A program made the position numbers and the translations under genes. A stretch of 64,000 nucleotides of DNA from an uncultured Clostridia bacterium (GTDB taxonomy: Bacteria > Bacillota > Clostridia > Oscillospirales > Acutalibacteraceae), in assembly GCA_947625485.1 (NCBI GenBank), contig CANQOP010000011.1, forward strand, positions 1-64,000. The letters run 5' to 3'. Position 1 is the stretch's first letter. Each line of letters starts with the position of its first letter. Below, piece after piece: positions 42,698-51,381 of this stretch. The notes below the pieces were generated by a model that worked only from the letters and a program-made list of their open reading frames with translations, had not been told where the DNA came from and did no database searches.

Positions 42698-44128
42698 TTA
42701 TTTGGAAAGCGCCTCCTGCCATTCCTCAGGTGTTGCCATATGAGGAAACAGGAAGTTCATATAATCATCGTCGAATGTATTGTCAATCCACTGAGTAAAC
42801 GCATTTTCTGCGGGCTTGTTATTAACGCGCTGTCTCATTCTGTAGACGGCGGCAATCGACATAATACTGTTAATAATCATAAATATAACGAGAGCAACTG
42901 TTACATAGTTTCCGATTTTTTTGGGGATTTTTTCAATCAAACGACTGAAGGTGGGGTAAATATATCTCAGCCACGTAAGTCCGAGCAGACCCCATATCAA
43001 CGCGAACGTGAGGTTAGTACGTCCGTCGATGTTGAACGGAGTGTTGCTGTAGTCCCAGCTTATAATACCGAAGCAGGTTTCGAGAAAATAGGAACAAAAA
43101 TATTCAAACGTCGCTCCAATCACCGCAGATGCAAGGTAGATAACTAAATCACCCAGCTTGTGAAGTTTATATAAACAGAGGGTAATTGCAACTGCGCCGC
43201 CGCCGTAAACGGGGATAAAGGGACCCCACACCATTCCTACGCGCATTTCGAACTGACCGAGAGTGAAATATGCCCAAATTGTCTCCAGTATTGTACCGAA
43301 AATACTGCCTATAAAGAATAGCCAGAACAGCTTAGTAAACGAAAGTCCGTAAGCAAAGGGTCTGTCCTTCGGATTTTCGATTTTGTTGCTGTATACCTCG
43401 TCGTTTCGCTCTCTTATAATGTCAAAGCGCACCTTCATATCGGCGAGCTGCTTTTCGTAGTTTACAGACTCCATATCGGGGAACGCGTTTACAAGACGAC
43501 GGCGGAAACGCTTGCTCTGTATCATTTTCTTTTCGTAAAGAGCAAGCAGCTCCTCGTCAGATTTATCGCTGTTGTTGTCGTCGAGCAGCGCGGAAATATT
43601 CTTCATTTGCTTAAGATTTTTGCGAAGATGTAAAACTATAAAAACCGAAATGATAAAGTCGGAGATGATAAGTCCTGTTAAAACAGCGCCTATCAGTAGG
43701 GCGACCCAACTCGGCACAGAGAGAACGTAATCACTGATAGGTTTAAACAGGTATAACTTTGCAAGCAGTGCGGCAACTCCGTAAACGGGCGGCTCCCACG
43801 CGCTTACATAGCCGTTGAGGTTTAAAAATTTTTTTGACGGATCGTGCCACTTAAACCCGAAAGCCCGCTCAAAAAGCATAGACACAAGATATTTTGATAC
43901 GGTAAGTAAAATCATGGAGGCAAAAAATGCCATAAATAAATTATTAATCCTTGAAAGCAGCAGATAGCACGCCACGGCGCCTAAGCCGTATGACGGCAAA
44001 AACGGCAGAGTAATAAAGCCGGGATTAACCGCCTTGCGGTTCTTTATAGTGCGCGGTACAAAATGAACGACCCAGCCCGCTAATGAAAATATCCAGAATA
44101 CCCATAAAATAGTGATAAGTAAACTCAT
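42698..44128 (-). CDS. Membrane protein with two CmpB-type (putative ABC type IV) domains
   Basis: A 476-aa polytopic protein whose two halves look alike. Each half has a start such as WVFWIFSLAGWVVH or FWLFFIGSIFGTILETIW, a PFLPSYGLGAVA or PFIPVYGGGAVA motif, and a G-F..W (FGFKWHD / FGIISWDY) signature of PF06541-type domains. A cytosolic helical linker (about 170-260) joins them. The family is annotated as a putative transporter, but function is unproven. It lies 11 bases after the HAD gene on the same strand. Confidence 0.8.
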   Translation of the reverse strand: MSLLITILWVFWIFSLAGWVVHFVPRTIKNRKAVNPGFITLPFLPSYGLGAVACYLLLSRINNLFMAFFASMILLTVSKYLVSMLFERAFGFKWHDPSKKFLNLNGYVSAWEPPVYGVAALLAKLYLFKPISDYVLSVPSWVALLIGAVLTGLIISDFIISVFIVLHLRKNLKQMKNISALLDDNNSDKSDEELLALYEKKMIQSKRFRRRLVNAFPDMESVNYEKQLADMKVRFDIIRERNDEVYSNKIENPKDRPFAYGLSFTKLFWLFFIGSIFGTILETIWAYFTLGQFEMRVGMVWGPFIPVYGGGAVAITLCLYKLHKLGDLVIYLASAVIGATFEYFCSYFLETCFGIISWDYSNTPFNIDGRTNLTFALIWGLLGLTWLRYIYPTFSRLIEKIPKKIGNYVTVALVIFMIINSIMSIAAVYRMRQRVNNKPAENAFTQWIDNTFDDDYMNFLFPHMATPEEWQEALSK

Positions 44129-44139
44129 AAAATTCCCCT

Positions 44140-44958
44140 TTACAGCACAAGAGTTTTAATCGCGTGTGCTACTCCGCTTTCCTCGCACGATTTAGTAATA
44201 AAGTCCGCGGCTCCCTTTATACTTTCGCTCGCGTTTTCCATCGCGACTGCAATTCCGGCGCTTTCAAGCATAGAGAGGTCGTTTCCGCTGTCTCCGATTG
44301 CCATAATTTCGCTTTGGTCTATACCAAGCATCTGCCCCAGCTCTGTAAGAGTACAGCCCTTCGAGCATTTTCCGCCGATTTCAAGGTCGTCAGCCTGAGA
44401 ACACGAATAAAAAATGTCCTCTACGCCGTCAATTTCCGACCTGATACGTTCGCGCTCGGGAGTGCTGTTTGCAATTACATAGATATTGTCGCAGTAGTCG
44501 ACAGTGCAAATAAAGTTATGTTGGCTCTCGACGGGCCGTCGCGTTTTCAATATATATTTATGCAGAGAAGTTCCCTCGTATTTCATAAGCTCGCCTAAAT
44601 ATTCGCGAGTGCAGAGGTAACCGTAATCTTTGTAGAAAATTCCGTAGTAGCAGTTAAAATTCGATAGTATATCCATTAGCTCAAGCGCCTTGCTTTGTGT
44701 TAAACTGTGGGATATAATCCGCTCGTTATTTCTTATGTCAATGACAGTGGCTCCGTTCGTGTTGATAGAGTAGTCGCAGCCGATTGCTTCCTTATATTCA
44801 TCGAATAATCCCGAATAAGGTCTGCCGGTTACGGGAACAATATGGATACCGCGTTTTTTACATTCCCTGAAAGCTTCGATATTGTCCCTGCTTATTTTTT
44901 TATTGCTGTCAAGAACGGTGCCGTCCAAATCGACGCCTATTAATTTTATTTTACCCAT
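44140..44958 (-). CDS. Cof-type HAD family hydrolase
   Basis: A 272-aa HAD phosphatase of the Cof/IIB class. The nucleophile motif DLDGTVLD (about 10-17), the motif II threonine in PVTGRPYSG and motif III/IV GDSGNDLSML with a lysine upstream are intact. Family members dephosphorylate sugar phosphates and similar metabolites. Start ATG follows AGGGTGG. First gene of a pair with the CmpB-type membrane protein. Confidence 0.92.
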   Translation of the reverse strand: MGKIKLIGVDLDGTVLDSNKKISRDNIEAFRECKKRGIHIVPVTGRPYSGLFDEYKEAIGCDYSINTNGATVIDIRNNERIISHSLTQSKALELMDILSNFNCYYGIFYKDYGYLCTREYLGELMKYEGTSLHKYILKTRRPVESQHNFICTVDYCDNIYVIANSTPERERIRSEIDGVEDIFYSCSQADDLEIGGKCSKGCTLTELGQMLGIDQSEIMAIGDSGNDLSMLESAGIAVAMENASESIKGAADFITKSCEESGVAHAIKTLVL

Positions 44959-45007
44959 AATCCACCCTAAAAATACGCTTTATGACATAATAGCACATTT
45001 TGCCACA

Positions 45008-45038
45008 TAAAACAATATGCCGTCCAAGAGGACGGCAT
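45008..45038 (-). terminator. Terminator of the Pro/Gln-rich membrane protein gene
   Basis: ATGCCGTCC / GGACGGCAT with a 4-base loop; on the minus strand it is followed by ATTGTTTT. Confidence 0.75.
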
Positions 45039-45059
45039 AAAAATTTATTACAAGAAAAA

Positions 45060-45776
45060 TTACTTTTCCCAGTCGGGCTTTTCGTCTTGCTGCGGTTGGG
45101 CGGGAGACTGCTCTGCGGGCGCTTGAGGCTGAACGGGAGTCTGCGGCTGAACCGGCTGTTGATATACATTCTGCTGATAAGGAGACTGTTGGTAAGGAGA
45201 TTGCTGATACGGCTGCTGATATGGCTGAGCAGGAGCATACTGCGGCTGCTGCGGAATATATACGTCAGGTTTATTTCTGTAAGCAAAAAGAATGAACGGC
45301 AACGCTATCGAAAAGATAATGCTTAAAACAAGGAGCAAAGTAGCGTTATTCGGGTTTACACTCCTGTAAAACTTGTAAATGGAGATGTACTCGAAAACAG
45401 CAAGTGCAATAGCCGTAAACGGTGCAAGAAGAGCAAAGATAAAAGTAAATGGCAGTACAAACGTAGCTATTGAAAGACATAACATTATGATAGCGAAGTT
45501 GTTGCTCTTGCCTGTCTCTTTAACAGTATAGTAGTCGCTTATTTTGCCGAGAAGAAAAGCATTGGCTACAGGAATCCAGGCAAGCCACGGATTTTCAATT
45601 CCTCTGTTTTTTGCAATCGTATATAACGAAATGCTTTCAAAGACGTAGGATATAATCCCGATAATTAATGCGATAGAAATGACAGCAATCAATATTCCGA
45701 CAACTGCTGTAGCTGCTGCCAAAGACGTTGTGCCGTTAAGACCATCAAGTGAGTTGTAATAGTCAAAATTGTACAT
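45060..45776 (-). CDS. Membrane protein with Pro/Gln-rich repeat tail
   Basis: A 238-aa protein with about four transmembrane segments (about 22-48, 66-80, 92-130, 145-165). A tail from about 170 is made of PYQQ/SPYQQ-type repeats and PQxPVQPQ units. The segment IAKNRGIENPWLAWIPVANAFLLGKISD is common in small Firmicutes membrane proteins of unknown function. AGGAGG precedes the ATG. The tail is probably disordered and cytosolic or surface exposed. Confidence 0.75.
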   Translation of the reverse strand: MYNFDYYNSLDGLNGTTSLAAATAVVGILIAVISIALIIGIISYVFESISLYTIAKNRGIENPWLAWIPVANAFLLGKISDYYTVKETGKSNNFAIIMLCLSIATFVLPFTFIFALLAPFTAIALAVFEYISIYKFYRSVNPNNATLLLVLSIIFSIALPFILFAYRNKPDVYIPQQPQYAPAQPYQQPYQQSPYQQSPYQQNVYQQPVQPQTPVQPQAPAEQSPAQPQQDEKPDWEK

Positions 45777-46101
45777 AATGATTTCCTCCTTTTAATTTCT
45801 GAATATATCAGATAAATCATTACTTAAATTTTAGCACATGCGTTTGGGATAAGCAAGAATAAATTGTATGAAAATACGAAATTTGTCCTTTTATACCCGA
45901 ATTATCCAAAATTTGCATTGCATTTTAGTCACTTTTTAAATAGTGAATAATATAATTTGTAAAAATATACTTTCAAATATACTTTCATATGCATAAAATT
46001 ATTACTGTTTTATGTAAACAATTATTAACTTGAATGTATAATTATTCATAGTTTTCATGAGGTATAAATTATATTCAAATGAAAAACTTTTTAAAAATGT
46101 G
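45777..46101. other. AT-rich intergenic region
   Basis: About 325 bases without a gene. They hold the start region of the minus-strand membrane-protein gene on the left and the tRNA promoter on the right; nothing else is recognisable. Confidence 0.6.
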
Positions 46102-46130
46102 TTGACATTAATCTGCGTTTATGATATTAT
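46102..46130 (+). promoter_or_regulatory. Consensus promoter of the tRNA-Thr/tRNA-Tyr unit
   Basis: TTGACA at 46102-46107, 17-base spacer, TATTAT at 46125-46130; the first tRNA starts at 46149. Confidence 0.85.
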
Positions 46131-46148
46131 AAACAAGCTGTGAGAAAC

Positions 46149-46224
46149 GCTGGTGTAGCTCAGTTGGTAGAGCAGCTGATTTGTAATCAGCAGGTCGGGG
46201 GTTCAAGTCCGTCCACCAGCTCCA
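46149..46224 (+). tRNA. tRNA-Thr (anticodon TGT)
   Basis: 76 bases; acceptor GCTGGTG/CACCAGC, anticodon stem GCTGA/TCAGC around TTTGTAA, T arm with GTTCAAG and encoded CCA. It decodes ACA and related Thr codons. Confidence 0.96.
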
Positions 46225-46266
46225 TTTTTTTGCTGACAATATACTCAGTAAATCAAATTAATATTT

Positions 46267-46351
46267 GGGAGAGTTCCCGAGTGGCCAAAGGGGGCAGACT
46301 GTAAATCTGTTGCGTTTCGCTTCGGTGGTTCGAATCCACCCTCTCCCACCA
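46267..46351 (+). tRNA. tRNA-Tyr (anticodon GTA)
   Basis: 85 bases; acceptor GGGAGAG/CTCTCCC, anticodon loop CTGTAAA in stem CAGA/TCTG, a long variable arm as expected for bacterial tRNA-Tyr, and encoded CCA. It follows tRNA-Thr by 42 bases in one transcript. Confidence 0.96.
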
Positions 46352-46389
46352 AACTGCGGTAAGTCCAAAAGGACTTGCCGCAGTTTTTT
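46352..46389 (+). terminator. Terminator of the tRNA unit
   Basis: AACTGCGG-t-AAGTCC / GGACTT-g-CCGCAGTT with an AAAA loop and T6. Confidence 0.92.
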
Positions 46390-46486
46390 AGCTCCCGCTT
46401 TATTGGTACGGTAACCGATTTTCGGGGCTTTTTGTTATTATCCTTAAATAATATGTAAAAAGTACGTGTTTTATTTAAAAATTTCT

Positions 46487-46510
46487 GCTCCCGCTCTAAT
46501 AAGCGGGAGC
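46487..46510 (-). terminator. Possible terminator of the Cys-rich small gene
   Basis: Perfect 8-bp stem GCTCCCGC / GCGGGAGC with an 8-base loop. On the minus strand a T5 run follows after AGAAA, so termination is plausible but weak. Confidence 0.5.
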
Positions 46511-46587
46511 ATATGTTATACAGTTGCACCATTTTTGGTTAAAATACCGTATGCCGTATAAAGACATCCGAATGCATTGTTCTTTCG

Positions 46588-46797
46588 CTATCCGTGCAAA
46601 TACTTTGCCCGGTATTCGGCGTTGATCTCAGCTATCTCTTTTTTTCCGTCAATATAGTCCTTATACATTTTGTAAGGGTCGCCGCCGCCGAGACAGCAGG
46701 AGGAGCAGTTTTCACATCCTCCACCGCCGCAGTCAAGCGACCTGCGTATGATTTCCTCCCGTTCTTCTCTGGTGGTATCTTTAATCAGTATTTTCAT
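46588..46797 (-). CDS. Small cysteine-rich protein, unknown function
   Basis: A 69-aa protein. A charged helical N-terminus (TREEREEIIRRSL) is followed by a tight Cys/Gly cluster, CGGGGCENCSSCCLGGG (about 23-39), with five cysteines that could bind metal, and a charged Tyr-rich tail. GGAGGT lies 7 bases before the ATG, which supports a real gene. I do not recognise the family; the cluster resembles maturation or modified-peptide-like proteins, but there are no processing enzymes nearby. Confidence 0.7.
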   Translation of the reverse strand: MKILIKDTTREEREEIIRRSLDCGGGGCENCSSCCLGGGDPYKMYKDYIDGKKEIAEINAEYRAKYLHG

Positions 46798-47149
46798 AAT
46801 ATTACCTCCGTTATTGTGTTTAATTTTTAGGTTTCAATATTTATGTTTTACATGCTCCACCAAAAATATTCTCTGTATTATTCGCCGATAATGTAATATG
46901 CTATATACCCTTTATCAGAAAGCGATTCGTCAATCCCGCCGCTGATACTTCCGTTTTGACAAAATAAATGAATGTTTATTTCTTTTGATAAAGGTTTCGC
47001 GTTTATGCAGCAATTTTATCTTTTTTTAACGGTTAAGTTAGGTTTAAGAAGTGAAGAGAAAATACTATTATGTCACATATTTTATGAATGGACATACTAT
47101 GTAATATCCGCTGTTGCATGCGGCGGAAAACTATGTAAGGAATGTTTGT
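46798..47149. other. Intergenic region, possible sporulation promoter
   Basis: About 350 bases with no convincing gene. CATACTATG at about 47094-47102, with a CAC some 16 bases upstream, resembles a mother-cell sigma (sigma-K/E) promoter for the BclA-like gene; this is tentative. Confidence 0.3.
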
Positions 47150-47647
47150 ATGAACACAATTAATTGTTCTTGCGGCTGTTCCAATGGCTGCGGTAACTGC
47201 GACTTTAATCCGTGTGCTGTAACCTGCGGGAACATGGTAGGGGTAACGGGCGATTATGCTTATATCTATAATACAGCAGCACAGACTGTCGCCGTAAATT
47301 CTTCCGCTACCTTCTCGGCTAACGGACCTCTCTCGGGTACAGTAAATCATACTGGTGGGGCCAATGATATTGTCATCGGTCGTACAGGCGTTTATCTTAT
47401 TAAATACAACGTGAATGGTGAAATCGCGGAAAGTCAGTTCACAATGTATCGTAACGGCACTCCGATAGCAGGCACGACCTACGATGACGCAAACGGTAAT
47501 GTATACGGACAGTTTATAGTTACCGCTCAGGTAGGAGACGTGCTCACACTCGTGAATACAGGTAAAGATCCTGTAACTCTCGGGGCTGAAGGCACAGGTG
47601 ATACTGCTGTCGTCAACACATCGGTTACAGTAGTAAGGATATTCTAA
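47150..47647 (+). CDS. BclA-C-like spore surface protein with Cys-rich N-terminus
   Basis: A 165-aa protein. The N-terminal about 30 residues are rich in Cys and Asn (CSCGCSNGCGNCDFNPC). The rest is a beta-rich TNF/C1q-like domain similar to the C-terminal domain of Bacillus exosporium glycoprotein BclA (NDIVIGRTGVYLIKYNVNGE, then FTMYRNGTPIAGT). The collagen-like GXX repeats of BclA are absent. ATG 47150 with AAGGAATG is chosen; the earlier in-frame ATG at 47119 region lacks a good site. Probably a trimeric spore-surface or cell-surface protein. Confidence 0.75.
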   Translation: MNTINCSCGCSNGCGNCDFNPCAVTCGNMVGVTGDYAYIYNTAAQTVAVNSSATFSANGPLSGTVNHTGGANDIVIGRTGVYLIKYNVNGEIAESQFTMYRNGTPIAGTTYDDANGNVYGQFIVTAQVGDVLTLVNTGKDPVTLGAEGTGDTAVVNTSVTVVRIF

Positions 47648-47658
47648 AACCTAACTCA

Positions 47659-47685
47659 GGCGGTGGAAACACCGCCTTTTCTTTG
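47659..47685 (+). terminator. Terminator of the BclA-like gene
   Basis: GGCGGTG-GAAA-CACCGCC followed by TTTTCTTTG. Confidence 0.9.
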
Positions 47686-47719
47686 TTTGTTTATTTTATC
47701 AAGCATATTGTATTTTACA

Positions 47720-47753
47720 TAAAATAAAACGGGCTGCCTCCTGAGAGACAGCC
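47720..47753 (-). terminator. Terminator of the tiny Cys/Asn/Gly protein gene
   Basis: GGCTGTCTC / GAGGCAGCC on the minus strand, followed by GTTTTATTTT. Confidence 0.82.
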
Positions 47754-47770
47754 TCTTTAAACTTTAACAA

Positions 47771-47914
47771 TTAGCAACCGCAACCGTTGTTGCAGCCACA
47801 ACCGTCGTTGCAACCGTTGTTACCGCAGCCGTTGTTGCCACAGCAGCAGCAGATGATGATAATGAGAAGAATGATCCAGCAGCAGCCGCTTCCACCGAAA
47901 CCGTTGTTACACAT
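47771..47914 (-). CDS. Tiny YjcZ-like Cys/Asn/Gly-rich membrane protein
   Basis: A 47-aa protein in a frame shorter than the usual cutoff. It has a short MCNNGFGGSGCC start, a hydrophobic run WIILLIIIICCCC, and a tail of GNNGCG-type repeats ending GCGC. AGGAGG lies 8-13 bases upstream of the ATG and a terminator follows, which supports expression. The layout resembles YjcZ-type small sporulation proteins. It converges on the BclA-like gene, whose N-terminus has similar CGCSNGCG sequence. The longer open frame over the same bases is a shadow. Confidence 0.7.
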   Translation of the reverse strand: MCNNGFGGSGCCWIILLIIIICCCCGNNGCGNNGCNDGCGCNNGCGC

Positions 47915-48001
47915 AAATGTTTTCCTCCTTTCGTGGGGAAGAGTTTTATCTCTTCGCCGTACATTACATAATATCCGAAAGGCTGAAATGTGTTACAGTT
48001 T

Positions 48002-48826
48002 TCAAAAAGATTTTAGAAGCGCGATTTCGCGCGCATAGCCGTCAAGCTCGTTGGGCGTTTCAAGAAAGCAGGGTAGGGTTCTTAGAATGGGGTGTGTGAC
48101 GATACGCTCGAATGCGTCAAGACCGATATAACCCTCGCCGATTTTCTCGTGTCTGTCCTTGTGACTTCCGAGTACATTTTTACTGTCGTTTAAATGGAGT
48201 GCCTTGAGTCGGGAAATACCTATTATTCGGTCGAATTCCTCCAACACTCCTTCGAGGTTATCCTTTATATCATAGCCTCCGTCGAAAACATGACATGTAT
48301 CAAGGCATATTCCGAGCTTGGTATTCAGCTCTGTTCGGTTAATTATTTCTCTAAGCTCCTCAAACCGGCTTCCAACCTCGCTCCCTTTGCCCGACATAGT
48401 TTCCAGAAGGACTGTAGTGCTCATATCCTCCCATAAAACGGAGTTGAGCAGCTCGCAGATGAGCTCAATCCCTTTCTCTGTACCCTGACCTACGTGGGAA
48501 CCCGGGTGGAAATTATACATATTATCGGGAAGATATTCCATTCTCCGTAAATCGTCCGCCATTGTCTCAAACGCGAACTGACGCGTACGCTCGTCTTTTG
48601 AACAAGGATTGAGGGTATAGGGAGCATGGGCGAGAATTTTTGAGAAGTTATGTTCTTCCATTAATTTTATTAGATTGTTTATGTCCTCGGTATCGATGCT
48701 TTTAGCCTTTCCGCCGCGCGGATTTCGCGTGAAGAACTGAAAGGTGTTTGCGCCGAGTGCAAGCGCCTGCCTTCCCATATTTTCGTAACCCTGCGATACC
48801 GACAGGTGACAGCCTATGTTTAACAT
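48002..48826 (-). CDS. nfo: Deoxyribonuclease IV (endonuclease IV)
   Basis: AP endonuclease of 274 aa that cuts the backbone 5' of abasic sites in base-excision repair. Family blocks present: [10 protein letters not shown] at the N-terminus, [43 protein letters not shown] and [11 protein letters not shown]; these hold the His/Asp/Glu ligands of the three-zinc site. AAAGGAA precedes the ATG. In spore formers Nfo often protects germinating spores. Confidence 0.94.
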   Translation of the reverse strand: MLNIGCHLSVSQGYENMGRQALALGANTFQFFTRNPRGGKAKSIDTEDINNLIKLMEEHNFSKILAHAPYTLNPCSKDERTRQFAFETMADDLRRMEYLPDNMYNFHPGSHVGQGTEKGIELICELLNSVLWEDMSTTVLLETMSGKGSEVGSRFEELREIINRTELNTKLGICLDTCHVFDGGYDIKDNLEGVLEEFDRIIGISRLKALHLNDSKNVLGSHKDRHEKIGEGYIGLDAFERIVTHPILRTLPCFLETPNELDGYAREIALLKSF

Positions 48827-49015
48827 TCTATCATTCCTTTTTGCTTTTTAACACACTAATACTATCATAGTTTTAATAACAAATCAAATAAAGCGTCTGT
48901 ACTCGGATTCTCTTTATCGGATATAATAAATTTCACAAAAAGGCATAGACATTGAGGAAAAATTGTGTTATTATATCATAGTAATAGTTTAAATCACTAA
49001 ATTGGAGGCTATATA

Positions 49016-50392
49016 ATGGAAGAAAAGAAAATACCTTACAAAATTTACCTCAACGAAAGCGAAATACCTACAAAATGGTATAATATGAGAGCCGATATGA
49101 AGAACAAGCCTGCTCCGCTGCTCAACCCGGGAACACTTGAGCCGATGACAGCCGAGGAGCTTGCGCCGGTATTCTGTGACGAGCTTGTAAAACAGGAACT
49201 CAATGATACGGACGCTTATATTGATATTCCCGAAGAAATTCAGAAATTTTACAAAATGTATCGTCCTTCTCCTCTTATTCGCGCTTACTTCCTCGAGAAG
49301 GCGCTCGATACGCCTGCTAAGATATACTACAAGTTTGAGGGTAATAATACCTCGGGCAGTCATAAACTCAACAGCGCAATAGCTCAGGCATACTACGCTA
49401 AAAAGCAGGGACTCAAGGGCGTTACCACCGAGACAGGCGCGGGACAGTGGGGTACGGCGCTCTCAATGGCGTGCTCTTACTTTGGCATTGACTGCAAGGT
49501 ATATATGGTAAAAGTAAGCTACGAGCAGAAACCTTTCAGACGCGAGGTTATGCGCACTTACGGCGCAAGCGTTACTCCGTCGCCCTCAAATACAACGAAC
49601 GTAGGAAAGAAAATTCTTGCCGAACATCCCGGCACAACAGGAAGTCTCGGCTGTGCGATTTCCGAGGCGGTAGAGGTTGCTACAACGACTGAAGGCTACC
49701 GTTATGTTCTCGGAAGCGTGCTGAATCAGGTACTTCTGCATCAGTCGGTTATCGGTCTTGAGACAAAGACTGCAATGGACAAATACGGCATAAAACCCGA
49801 TATTATCATCGGTTGCGCAGGCGGCGGCTCCAACCTGGGAGGTCTTATCTCTCCGTTTATGGGCGAAAAGCTCAGGGGAGAGGCTGACTACCGTATTATA
49901 GCTGTAGAGCCTGCGTCCTGTCCGAGCTTTACGCGCGGTAAATTTGCTTACGACTTCTGCGATACGGGTATGGTTTGTCCGCTTGCAAAAATGTATACTC
50001 TCGGAAGCGGATTTATTCCGTCGGCTAACCACGCGGGCGGTCTGCGCTATCACGGTATGAGTTCTACGCTCTCACAGCTTTACCACGACGGTCTTATGGA
50101 GGCTACCTCCGTTGAGCAGACTTCCGTATTCGATGCGGCTGAGCAGTTTGCGAGGGTTGAGGGTATTCTCCCTGCGCCCGAAAGCAGTCACGCTATCCGG
50201 GTTGCTATTGACGAGGCATTAAAGTGCAAGGAGACGGGTGAGGAGAAAACTATCCTCTTCGGTCTTACAGGAACGGGCTACTTCGATATGGTGGCGTATG
50301 AGAAGTACAATGACGGAGTTATGACAGACTACATTCCGTCCGACGCAGATCTCGAAAAGGGTTTTGCAGGACTTCCGAAGGTTGACCTTTAA
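49016..50392 (+). CDS. TrpB2-type tryptophan synthase beta-like protein
   Basis: A 458-aa PLP enzyme. The PLP lysine is in NNTSGSHKLNSA (Lys117), the phosphate-binding loop is GCAGGGSNLGG (about 263-273), and the extended N-terminus with PSPLIRAYFLEKAL marks the TrpB2 group. TrpB2 makes tryptophan from indole and serine without needing TrpA, or may use other substrates. No trpA or other trp gene is near, so it is an orphan. GGAGGC precedes the ATG. Confidence 0.88.
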   Translation: MEEKKIPYKIYLNESEIPTKWYNMRADMKNKPAPLLNPGTLEPMTAEELAPVFCDELVKQELNDTDAYIDIPEEIQKFYKMYRPSPLIRAYFLEKALDTPAKIYYKFEGNNTSGSHKLNSAIAQAYYAKKQGLKGVTTETGAGQWGTALSMACSYFGIDCKVYMVKVSYEQKPFRREVMRTYGASVTPSPSNTTNVGKKILAEHPGTTGSLGCAISEAVEVATTTEGYRYVLGSVLNQVLLHQSVIGLETKTAMDKYGIKPDIIIGCAGGGSNLGGLISPFMGEKLRGEADYRIIAVEPASCPSFTRGKFAYDFCDTGMVCPLAKMYTLGSGFIPSANHAGGLRYHGMSSTLSQLYHDGLMEATSVEQTSVFDAAEQFARVEGILPAPESSHAIRVAIDEALKCKETGEEKTILFGLTGTGYFDMVAYEKYNDGVMTDYIPSDADLEKGFAGLPKVDL

Positions 50393-50415
50393 TAATTTAA
50401 AATAAAGCGGCAAAG

Positions 50416-50443
50416 GACCTGCGCAATCAGCGCAGGTCTTTTT
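50416..50443 (+). terminator. Terminator of trpB2
   Basis: GACCTGCGC / GCGCAGGTC with a 5-base loop, followed by T5. It also faces the convergent permease gene. Confidence 0.9.
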
Positions 50444-50453
50444 CCTTAATATA

Positions 50454-51380
50454 CTATACCTTTCTTTTGGAACTGAAACGATAGAGAATGATGTTGAGGA
50501 CAAGAAATAATGCTATGGCAATTAATGAGTAGATGAGCATAAATTTCATATCTACGCTGTTTCCGAAAATGTTCAGTTTAAGCGCAAACATATCCGTTGC
50601 GTTCCTTTTAAATAAACCGTTGTCCAGACCGCCGAGCGCGTCGGATATATTTTTTATCGCGGGTTTTACAAGAATATTTCTTATCATACCTGTAATTTGA
50701 GAGCCCGGTACAAGGTTTACCGCGGTCTGAGTGTTTTCTCCGAACTGCGAAACAGGGATGTACGCTCCTACAACAAAGCCTATTCCTGCCGAAACCATTA
50801 TTCCAAAAGAGCTGAGCGTAGAGCTTTTCTTAAAGAATGAAACAATCGTCATAAGAATAATGGACGCGGATACAGCTCCCAGAATTACAAGTCCGTAGAG
50901 TATAATAATGTCCGTAGCTGTGCAGCTGAAAGGACCTGTCACATACAGGAAAACGAGTCCTGCCGTAAGGAGAACAGAACTTGTAATAAGGGTGCTTAGA
51001 ACCGCTCCTGAAAAGTAGGACATAACTATAACTCCGTCTTTGACCGAGCTTGCTTTGTAGTCGAAATCAATTTTTTCCTGCTTGTCGGAGACCATAACCG
51101 ACAGTGCGTTGAGAGCCGCTGTTACGACTGACGTTCCTATTACTCCCGATACAAGCCACGAGTTGACGAGAGCGTCTATGTCACGGTCGGTTACAAGGCT
51201 TTTAAGCTCTCCGATGCTTGCCTGAATTGCGTCAATGTAATTGTTCTTGAGAAAAAGAATATACAAAAAGAGAATTATAATTTGCGTGAGCATGGACAGT
51301 ATAATCGCAAGTTTATTTTTAAAAAATACTTTCATATTTCTTGTCGTGATACCTATATATGCGTTGAGAGCTTTTTCCAT
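50454..51380 (-). CDS. ABC-2 type transporter permease
   Basis: A 308-aa permease with about six transmembrane segments (first about 20-40, then clusters 95-200 and 280-303) and an extracellular loop of about 55 residues after the first. ATG 51380 has AGGTGAC upstream and overlaps the stop region of the ATPase gene; an in-frame GTG at 51389 is the alternative. It forms an exporter with the ATPase, in a module headed by a LytTR regulator; such modules often answer peptide or antimicrobial stress. Substrate unknown. Confidence 0.82.
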   Translation of the reverse strand: MEKALNAYIGITTRNMKVFFKNKLAIILSMLTQIIILFLYILFLKNNYIDAIQASIGELKSLVTDRDIDALVNSWLVSGVIGTSVVTAALNALSVMVSDKQEKIDFDYKASSVKDGVIVMSYFSGAVLSTLITSSVLLTAGLVFLYVTGPFSCTATDIIILYGLVILGAVSASIILMTIVSFFKKSSTLSSFGIMVSAGIGFVVGAYIPVSQFGENTQTAVNLVPGSQITGMIRNILVKPAIKNISDALGGLDNGLFKRNATDMFALKLNIFGNSVDMKFMLIYSLIAIALFLVLNIILYRFSSKRKV

Positions 51381-51381
51381 T

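Noticed and set aside
42686-43147. 153-codon plus-strand frame
   Set aside because: It is antisense to the end of the CmpB-type membrane-protein gene and has no recognisable domain.
46245-46532. Minus-strand open frame with GEGGFEPPKRNATDLQSAPFGHSG over tRNA-Tyr
   Set aside because: This is the well-known false protein made by translating the antisense of a tRNA gene; there is no ribosome-binding site and the tRNA explains the sequence.
47764-47964. 66-codon Ala/Thr/Val-rich minus-strand frame
   Set aside because: It is an out-of-frame reading of the 47-aa Cys/Asn/Gly gene, whose AGGAGG-spaced ATG and terminator fit better.
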